Assembly: GCA_020429915.1 (NCBI GenBank)
Contig: JAGQKV010000009.1
Coordinates: forward strand, 1 to 46,207
Direction: 5' to 3'
Origin: Candidatus Omnitrophota bacterium
GTDB taxonomy: Bacteria; Omnitrophota; Gorgyraeia; Zapsychrales; Zapsychraceae
Length of the DNA stretch: 46,207 nucleotides
Position numbers and translations under genes: made by a program. Below are positions 1 through 8,900 of the stretch, one piece after another; position 1 is the stretch's first letter; every line of letters begins with the position of its first letter. Below the pieces are notes generated by a model that was given only the letters and a program-made list of their open reading frames with translations, was not told where the DNA came from and made no database searches.

Positions 1-684
1 GACCGATGATCAGCTGCAGGCCTACATCGGGGGAACATGGTTGGAACTCTCGGCGGCGGGAATGATCGATATCAGCGACGATACGAACCTCACGGCGGGC
101 ACCGGTATTACGATTACCGGCGATACGGTCGCGGTGCAAGATATCTATGTGCTGACAGCGGGCGATACGATGACCGGCAATCTGAATGTCGACGCGCAGA
201 TGGTGATCGGATCCCAAGCCGCGCCGGAAACAAGCATCATTCTCGATCTGAGCGCGTCCGATCAGGCGCTTCGCGTGACGCGCTTAGCAGACCCGGCGGC
301 GAATGTGGCGCAACCGCGCAACGGTATGATCGCCTATGACTCGACCGATGATCAGCTGCAGGCCTACATCGGGGGAACATGGTTGGAACTCTCGGCGGCG
401 GGAATGATCGATATCAGCGACGATACGAACCTCACGGCGGGCACGGGCATCACGATCACCGGGGACACGGTTGCTGTGCAGGATATCTATGTGCTGACGG
501 CGGGCGATACGATGACGGGAAATCTGAATGTCGACGCGCAGATGGTGATCGGTTCTCAGCGTGCCCCTGAGGTGAGTATCATCCTCGACTTAAGTGCTTC
601 GGATCAAGCCTTGCGCGTGACGCGGCTGGCGGATCCGAACGCGAATATCGCGCAACCGCGCAACGGGATGATCGCTTATGACTC
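1..684 (+). repeat. In-frame 342-bp tandem repeat (114 codons)
   Basis: The sequence at base 1 (gaccgatgatcagctgcagg) recurs at 343 and continues nearly identically for hundreds of bases. The equivalent serine codons lie at 341 and 683, which gives a second step of exactly 342 bp. A third unit starts after 684 but diverges after the GTW box. Near-identity at DNA level between the first two units points to recent duplication or gene conversion, while copies further downstream are older. Confidence 0.85.
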
Positions 685-2638
685 CTCCGACGATGAACTG
701 CAGGGATACATCGGAGGTACCTGGGTCGACATCGGTGGCGGATCCGTAACGGATATTTGGGTGAACGCGGCGGGTGATTCCATGTCAGGCACGCTTCAGA
801 TGGTCTTTGATGATCCGGTAATCACATTTGAACCGGACGGTGCGGATACGGACTTCTTCGTGGGTGTGAGAGAAGATGACGACGGCGTTAACGATGATCT
901 CTTTGTCATCGGTCAGGGCACGACCGTCGGTGGCAGCGACTACTTCATTATTACGACGCAGGGAAGCGTTGGAATCGGTACAACCGCACCCACGGCATTA
1001 CTTACGGCGCAGGCCTCGACGACAAACACCGGAAGAAACGTATTGTTGCTGGAAAACTCGAGCGGTGGAGATTTATTCCGGGTAGACGACTTCGGTGCTG
1101 TTGAGGTCCAGCAAAATATCGACATATACTCCGGAGGTTTCGGTTCCCAGGTGGCGCGGATCAGCAATTCAGGCGTCGTCCAATTGGCGGATGGTACCGT
1201 AGGTACGCCGAGTGTTACCTTGTTCGACGATACCAATACCGGTTTGTTCTCACCGGCCGCGGATACGCTGGCCTTCACTTTAGGCGGCACGGAAGGCGTG
1301 CGGATCACGGCCAGCGGCACTGTGGGTATCGGGACATCCGCTCCGGCGTCCGGTACCATCTTGGATCTCTCGGCTACCAACGCGGCATTGCGTGTGACCC
1401 GGTTATCCGATCCGTCAACGAATATCGCTTCACCCTTGAACGGTATGATCGCCTACGATTCCACCGACGATCAATTGCAGGCTTACATCGCCGGTACCTG
1501 GGTTGAACTTGAGTCGGGCGGTATGGTGGATATCAGCGATGACACTAATCTGACGGCGGGCACGGGTATCACGATTAACGGCGACACCGTCGCCGTGCAG
1601 GATATCTATGTCCTTAGCGCGGGTGACACCATGACCGGAACGCTGGTCTTCTCGGGCGTGGCGCCGGATATGACAACTCCGACGGGAGAAGATTTGACCA
1701 TCACCCCGGGAACGGGCGGGAATTTGATCCTGACGCAGGGGACCCTGGGTATCGGCACCAGTAATCCGGGTGTCAGCACGATTTTGGATCTTTCTGCCAC
1801 CAATGCCGCCCTGCGGGTGACGCGTGTAGCGGATCCGTCGACGAATATCGCGGTTCCGCGCAACGGTATGATCGCCTATGATTCGACCGATGATGAGCTG
1901 CAAGCCTTTATCGGAGGTGCCTGGTCGGTCATCCAGTCCGGCAGTATGACTGATATCTTTGTCCTGAATTCCGGCGATTCGATGAGCGGGACGCTGCAGA
2001 TGGCCCAAACCACGGATCCGACGATCACCTTCACGCCGTCGATGGCTGACTCCGACTTCTGGATGGGTGTGCAGGATGATGCCGGCAACGACAATGACGA
2101 CCAATTCCAAATCGGTACAGGCTCTGTGCCGGGTACCAACGCCTACTTTACGATCACGACGACAGGGACCATCAACATTACGGGCACGCTGACGCTCGAA
2201 GCCCAAGCCGGAAATTCCGGCGGTATTTCCGCCGGTACGCGTGTACCGATTCCGATGATTCAACAGAAAGACATCACCCTGATCGAACCCGATCAGATCC
2301 GGACCGTGAACACGGTAGTGCCGATGTTTACCGTGGATACCTACAACTATCCGCGGGGTATCGAGGTCACGGCCGTCCGCATTATCACCAGTGCCGACGC
2401 TACCTATCAGGTGGATGTGGAAGAATGGACCGATCCGGATATTGGCACGGGAACGGAAACCACTATTGTCAATATCCAGTCGCACAACGGGGGGCCGGCC
2501 GACAATGAAAATACCGAAACCGCCGGCAGTCTTAGCAGTACGACCGTGAATCCGGGAAGCTATCTGATGCTCGAGCTGAATGATGCCGAAGATGTCGACT
2601 GGGTGAAGCTGACCATCTATTACTATGTCCGGGAGTAG
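2..2638 (+). CDS. Repetitive fibre-like surface protein (5' end outside window)
   Basis: The reading frame is already open at base 2, and the protein sequence before the first ATG (41) matches the later repeats, so the gene starts upstream of the window. About 878 residues are visible. Two modules alternate. One, around ILDLSA..ALRVTRL, runs through NGMIAYDS to a GTW box and is seen at about 230-375, 570-720, 1355-1510 and 1775-1925, plus a partial copy at the left edge. The other, around DISDDTNLTAGTGI and ending AGDTMTG, is seen three times. Short VGIGT boxes between them resemble phage tail-fibre and S74-type fibre proteins. No S74 autoprotease domain follows; the last ~130 residues look like a separate beta-rich head domain. 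Role in adhesion or a surface fibre is inferred. A probable terminator follows the stop. Confidence 0.8.
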   Translation, partial: TDDQLQAYIGGTWLELSAAGMIDISDDTNLTAGTGITITGDTVAVQDIYVLTAGDTMTGNLNVDAQMVIGSQAAPETSIILDLSASDQALRVTRLADPAANVAQPRNGMIAYDSTDDQLQAYIGGTWLELSAAGMIDISDDTNLTAGTGITITGDTVAVQDIYVLTAGDTMTGNLNVDAQMVIGSQRAPEVSIILDLSASDQALRVTRLADPNANIAQPRNGMIAYDSSDDELQGYIGGTWVDIGGGSVTDIWVNAAGDSMSGTLQMVFDDPVITFEPDGADTDFFVGVREDDDGVNDDLFVIGQGTTVGGSDYFIITTQGSVGIGTTAPTALLTAQASTTNTGRNVLLLENSSGGDLFRVDDFGAVEVQQNIDIYSGGFGSQVARISNSGVVQLADGTVGTPSVTLFDDTNTGLFSPAADTLAFTLGGTEGVRITASGTVGIGTSAPASGTILDLSATNAALRVTRLSDPSTNIASPLNGMIAYDSTDDQLQAYIAGTWVELESGGMVDISDDTNLTAGTGITINGDTVAVQDIYVLSAGDTMTGTLVFSGVAPDMTTPTGEDLTITPGTGGNLILTQGTLGIGTSNPGVSTILDLSATNAALRVTRVADPSTNIAVPRNGMIAYDSTDDELQAFIGGAWSVIQSGSMTDIFVLNSGDSMSGTLQMAQTTDPTITFTPSMADSDFWMGVQDDAGNDNDDQFQIGTGSVPGTNAYFTITTTGTINITGTLTLEAQAGNSGGISAGTRVPIPMIQQKDITLIEPDQIRTVNTVVPMFTVDTYNYPRGIEVTAVRIITSADATYQVDVEEWTDPDIGTGTETTIVNIQSHNGGPADNENTETAGSLSSTTVNPGSYLMLELNDAEDVDWVKLTIYYYVRE

Positions 2639-2659
2639 GTCCCGGTCCGGAGCACGCCG

Positions 2660-2697
2660 GAGCATTATCGGCCGTCTTCAGCGGCCCCGCTCTTTTT
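2660..2697 (+). terminator. Probable intrinsic terminator after the fibre gene
   Basis: A two-part stem (gagc 2660-2663 with gctc 2689-2692, and ggccg 2670-2674 with cggcc 2682-2686, loop tcttcag) is followed at once by five T residues. It lies 22 bp after the stop codon of the fibre protein. The internal mismatched segment makes it weaker than a classical terminator. Confidence 0.55.
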
Positions 2698-2764
2698 CCT
2701 GAAAATATCTCCATTTCTCGTCGATCCCGCCGCAATTCCTGCCTGAAAATAATCCAAGAAAAGA

Positions 2765-2798
2765 TTGAATGCATTTAATATTAAAATTATTATATAAT
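2765..2798 (+). promoter_or_regulatory. Candidate promoter for the giant adhesin operon
   Basis: The 282-bp gap 2639-2920 turns strongly AT-rich from about 2745. It holds a perfect TATAAT at 2793-2798, with TTGAAT at 2765-2770 at a long 22-bp spacing. The -10 is convincing and the -35 is not. It leaves a leader of about 115 bases, and no clear Shine-Dalgarno sequence precedes the ATG at 2921. Confidence 0.35.
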
Positions 2799-2920
2799 TA
2801 GTATGTTTTACTCTAAATTACTAAGAAAAATGGATTTACATAAATTTCGACGGCGCGGGGGAGTCGTCAGAATCAATTTTTTTTTGCACGCCCCTATTAA
2901 TACTAGTATTTAATTCAACC

Positions 2921-5900
2921 ATGGTTCGTAGCCAGTCCAAAACACGGAAATTAAGAAGCGCGCGACGCAAGGTTATGCTGTCAGGCCTTATCACCGCGGG
3001 GATGGTGTGCTTGCTGTCCACCGCCCTCTACGCCCAGCAGGGTCTTTTTATACCGAGCACCGTTGAAATCAACGTCAATACAGGGACCTTGTGTTCCAAT
3101 GACGATATCACACTGGAAGGAACACTGACCACGACCACCGGCTGGATCCGGCTGCATGGGGACTGGATCAACGCGACCGGTGCCTACACGCCGAATATGG
3201 GGACCCTGGATTTCAAGGGAACCATGACGCAAACACTCGATTCCAGCGGTATCGTCTCCGGAAAATTATTCAACAATCTATACCACACGGGAACGGGCAC
3301 GCTGAACGTCGTAACCAACGATCTCAATATCGACAATAATTTCGTCAACACGGCCGGAACGGTCGATGCCGGTATCCAGAACATTACGATTGAAGGGGAC
3401 TGGAACAATACCGCCGCTTATGACGGCGGTACGGGAACGGTCACGTTTGACGGAACCTCGCAGTCCGTTCTCGGCAGTACTACGTTCAACAATTTCGTTA
3501 AGACCGTCCTGTTAGCCGATACCATGATATTCGACAGCACCGGAACACAGACGATCACCGGCACCCTGGAGATGCACGGGACTCTCGGTCAGCTGCTGAC
3601 GATCACCAGTGACGACGACGATGCCGACCCCACCCAGTGGGGAATTAATCTGCGGCCGGGCGGCTTCCAGGTACTCAACAGCCTGAATGTCCGACTTTCC
3701 GACGCGAGCGACGGACTCACCTTGGTGGCGGGCGTCAATTCGGTGGACTTGGGGATGAATGACAACTGGGTCTTCGGTGGGGCCACGCTCACCTGGACGG
3801 GAAGCATCAGCACGGATTGGGACGTGGCGGGCAACTGGGATCTCGGGCTGATCCCCGTCTCAAACGACAATGTTATTATTCCGGCGGGCACGGTTAATCC
3901 GCTCATCCTTAATGTGGATGTCGCCATTGTCGACGTTGAAGTGCAGGCAGGGGCGACGGTCCAGATGGATGGCCAGGATTTGGTGCTGTCGGGGACATTG
4001 TCAAACGAAGGAACGATCACCCTGTTCGGCAACGAAACGCTTTCGATCGCCACCCCGGATGCCGACAGCGGGACTTTCATCTTTCTGGGCGACGGCAACG
4101 GTGGTAGCGTTACGTACACCCTTCCCGATTTCGGAACGGTCGATTTTTACAACCTCGTGATCAATGACAGCAATGCGACCATGGACAACTTCGACACCAG
4201 CGGCACCCTGACGGTGAACGGTACGTTAAGCGTGACCTCCAGCACCCTCGATACATCGGCAAACGCCGATACGCTTCAGGTGGGGGGCAATCTTGTCATC
4301 AACGGAGGCACATTGACGTCCACCAGCAGCACGGTTGATCTGGAAGGAGACCTGTTGCTCGGCGGCGGCGTTTTCACCGCTCCCGATGTAACGGGCACAT
4401 TTTTTATCGGCGGCGATTTTAATCATTCCACCGGCGGGACATTCGCCAATTCGGGCGGTGTGGTCGTGTTTGACGGTCTCGCTCAGGGTATTACCGGTGA
4501 TGTCGACACGACATTTGCCACTCTGTCCAAAATGACTTTGGTGCCGGACACTTTTACATTTTCCACCTCCTCCGAACAAACCGTAACCGGCACGCTGCAA
4601 TTGGAGGGGACGATGGGCGGGGTGTTGTCGATCAACAGCGACAGCGTGGGTGTGCAGGCCGATCTGACATTGCTCCCGGGAGGGGTGCAGCAACTGGATT
4701 GGTTGTCCGTTACCGACAACGACGCCTCCGGAGGATTGTTGCTGGCTCCGATGAATTCCACCGAGTTTATTCCTGCTACCACCACGAACTGGGATTTTGA
4801 CGGGGCCGACGTCACCTGGGAGGGGGATGAGTCCACCGACTGGCAGAATCCGATGAACTGGGACCTAGGCTTTGTCCCCGGAGGGAATGACCATGCGATC
4901 ATACCGCCTGTTCCCACCCAGCCCATCTTGACGGCCAACGTGGGAATAGATCAGCTGACGCTGAACCCGGGTGCAACGACCGTTATGCTGGAAGATTACA
5001 ATCTGACCGTGGCCGGTACGCTCAGCAACGACGGGACGATCACGCTTTTTGGCAATCAGATGTATTCGTTCGGTCTGTCGGACAACGATTCCGGTTTGTT
5101 TATATTCCTGGGTGACGGGGACGGTACGGCGGACACCTACCTGATTACCGACCAGGGGACATTCGATTTTTACAATGTCATTATCAATGATGTTAATGCC
5201 ACGATGGACAGTTTTAGGACCACCGGTTCGCTGAATATTGCCGGAACGCTCACGCTGTCCTCGGGGACGGTGGACAATTCGACCCTCATGGGTATTATCA
5301 GCATCGGAGGATCGCTGCTCATAGAAGGCGGACAGTTGCTGACCACTGCCGGGACCCTGGATGTCAACGGCGGAGTTTCGGTGACGACAGGTACTCTCAG
5401 CGCGCCCGGACCCGGTTATGCCTTCACCGTGGCTAATGATTGGACCATGAGCGTGGGCGGGACGTTTGTCGCTAACGGCGGCCAGGTGGAATTCGACGGC
5501 GGGGCGACGGCAAGTATTACCGGGGACACCCGGTTCCACGACTTTTTCTCGGACTCGGCCGGTAAGACATTTATATTCGAATCGGGGTCCGAACAAACCG
5601 TGGAGGGGAGCTTCATCCTGCAGGGGATGTCGGGGACCGAGATTGTGCTGCGGCCTTCGGCGGCGGCCGGACAATGGTTCCTTGACTTTACCACATCGCC
5701 CCAAATATCCCAATTTGTCGACGTAGACTATTCTACAGCCAATACCAATATCATCACCTGTTTCAATTGTATCGAAAATACGCCCGCTTCCACGGTGAAC
5801 TGGGTTTTCGGTCTGTTGTCCATCGATGTCCCCGTGACCGGAGAGACGACCGACAACACGCCGACCATCATAGGGACAGGTTCGCCCGGGGCGACGGTGG

Positions 5901-8900
5901 AGATCCGCGACGGCGCGAACATGCTTATCGGTTCCGCGGTGGCGGATGCCAATGCCAACTACCGCTTTGAGGTTACCGGAACGCTGCCGTTGGGCGCGAT
6001 TACGCTCACTCCCTTTATCGGACCGGCCTTCGGAAACTCGGTGCTCTTCACGATCTCGGCGGCGCCCACCACCGCCGAGCAGCCGGTTATCACCAGCCCG
6101 GCCGACGGCGACAGGATTTTGGGTTCGATGCCGACGATTACCGGTTTCGGAGACCCGGGTGAGGCAGTGGAGGTCTTGGCCAATGACGCCAACGGCAACC
6201 TGCTCTTGGCGTCGGTGGGGACAGGTATTGTTACGGCCGGCGGGACCTTCAGCGTAACGCTGAGCTCACCGCTTCCCAAGGGGACCAACTTTGTCTCGGT
6301 CACGATAGGAGGTGTCGCCAGCGACATCTTTGAATTCGCGTTAACCGATCCGTTCGGGGTGGTCTTCGATTCGATCCGGAATACACCGATCGTCGGGGCC
6401 GAGGTCCTGCTCATTAATGAAACCACAGGGCTGCCGGCTGTTCCCGGTGTGGACATCGACGCCACTGATGTGAATCCGGTCGTCACCGGGACCAACGGGT
6501 TTTATTCGTTCCTGACCATCAATGACGATTTCCATCTGGAGGTCACGGCGGAGAGTTATACATTTCCGTCCATATTGGACACATTCGATCCCGGACGAGA
6601 GATTAACACCGGATCGAAGGGCGAGGTGTTTACGATCACCGGATCGGTTATGCAGATCGATCTGCCGATGGACCCGGCCCCGGACCTCCTGCGTATCGAG
6701 AAGGACGCCAACAAGCGCGAAGCGCGGATCGGGGACGTCATCACCTATACGATCAAGATCGAAAACGTCGGCGTGATCGACGCGCCGGACGCCTACATTC
6801 ACGACCGCATTCCCGCCGGTTTTAAGTACATTCAAAATCGGGTGACTCTCGACGGGGTCCCGATAGCCAATCCGCGTGGCAACCGGCCGGTGGTCTTTGA
6901 TATCGGTGATGTGAACGTGGGTCAGACCAAGATCCTGAAGTATCAGCTGGTCATCGGATCCGGGGTAGTGGTCGGGGACTATCAAAACGTGGCGATCGCG
7001 CGGCATGTCAGCGGTATTCAGTATTCCAATCCGGCCACGGAAGTCGTCACGGTCATACTGGATCCGTTGTTTGATTTGGGGACCACGATCGGTAAAGTCT
7101 TCTATGACCGGAACGAGAACGGTGTCCAGGACCCGCCGGTCTATGATCCGGTGCAGGATAAAATTATTACCGAAGAACCGGTGCCCAACGTGCGCATCGT
7201 CACCGAGGACGGGACGGTAGTCGTCACCGATAAGGAGGGGCGTTACAATGTCCCGGCATTGCTGCCGGGCCGGCATTTGTTCCGGGTGGATGAGCGGACG
7301 CTGCCGGAGGGAACATATCTCACCACGGACAAGGTCGTCGTCGTGGATATCACTCCCGGTTTGATGGTGAAGGCCAATTTCGGGATCAAGGAGGACTCGG
7401 AAATTGCCGCCACCGAGGATTCGGTCTTCTTTGCCAAGAAAGTGAAGGTGACGCTGGATGACGCCAAACCGGAGCCGCGGCTGCACGTGGCTTTGTTTGA
7501 AGACCCGGTCGGCGTCCTCAACGGCATCTTTGTGAAGCCGGTTGAGTTCAGGATATTTACCAATTATGCCGCGTTTATCCATAAATGGGTGTTGGAGATT
7601 ATCGACAAGGACGTCGGCAAGGTGATTCATCGTATTGAAGGCGACCAATTGAATGTGTTCGACCCGATCTATTGGGACGGTCGCGATCTTAAGGGGAATT
7701 ATATCGACCCGAACCGGAACTACGAGTTCCGTTTGATGATCGAAGACAAAGAAGGCAAGTTCGATGAAACGGCCGCGCAGTCGATCGAGTTTGAGGTGAT
7801 GACCAATGACCTGCAGCGGGACGCGTACCTGCAGCGTCAGACGGAGGCACGTCTGGAGTATCAGGCGTGGAGCATGAAGAATATGAAGCAGAGCAGTCTG
7901 ACGGTGCAAACCATCCTGGTCGACGGGCAGCGGGTTACGATCGACCGGCTCGGTACGCGCCTGAAGAGCGTCCGCGTCCTGCACAAGGGGCAGCTGATCA
8001 CCGAAGTACCCATCACGGAACGCCACGGATTAACGGCGCAGGAAATCGTTGAAGGCAAGGACACCCGCAACATAGGCCGCCAGGAACCGCTGGAGGTCAT
8101 TCTGCCCAAGGGCAGCTACAGTTTGATGGTGCAGGAAGATGTCGGATCGGACCTGGTTCAGGAAGATGTTGTTCGGGTCGTCGAGGGATACGGAGAAATT
8201 CGGGAAGAATACAACCGCCCCGTGCAGACTTACTCCAAACCGTTGCGCATCGGGGAGGATCAGCTGTTCTTCGTCGCCATGGGGGATGCCCGGATGGGAT
8301 ACACATTAACCCGCGGTAACGTCGAACCGGTCCTTCAGAACGACCGCTACAACGAGGGATTTTACACCGAAGGGAAATTGGCCTATTACTTGAAAGGCAA
8401 GATCCTTGGCAAATATCTCGTGACATCCAGTTTCGATACGCAACGCGAACGTAAGGAGATCTTTCGCAACCTCGATCCGGAGGAATACTATCCGATCTAC
8501 GGGGACGGCAGTCAGATCGACTATGAGGCCACCAATACCCAGGGTAATCTGTATGCTTTGGTCGAGTGGGACAAGTCGTCGGCCATTTGGGGCAACTACA
8601 GTATCGGTTTCGACAAGACTGACTTCGGACGGTTCTCCCGTTCGCTGTACGGCGGCAAAGTGGACTACGAATCGGTGAGCTCTACCAAGTACGGTGATGC
8701 CCGGACCAAGGTCATCGCCTTCCGCGCGAAGGCCCAGCAACGCAGCGCGCACGTCGAATTCACGGCGACCGGGGGAACGCTGTATTACCTGAAGCATAAA
8801 GATGTCCTGGAAGGATCCGATAAGGTGACGGTCGAAGTGCGGGACAAGATCAACGGCTTGGTGCTGGCCACCCGCGATATGGTGGAAGGGGCGGACTATG

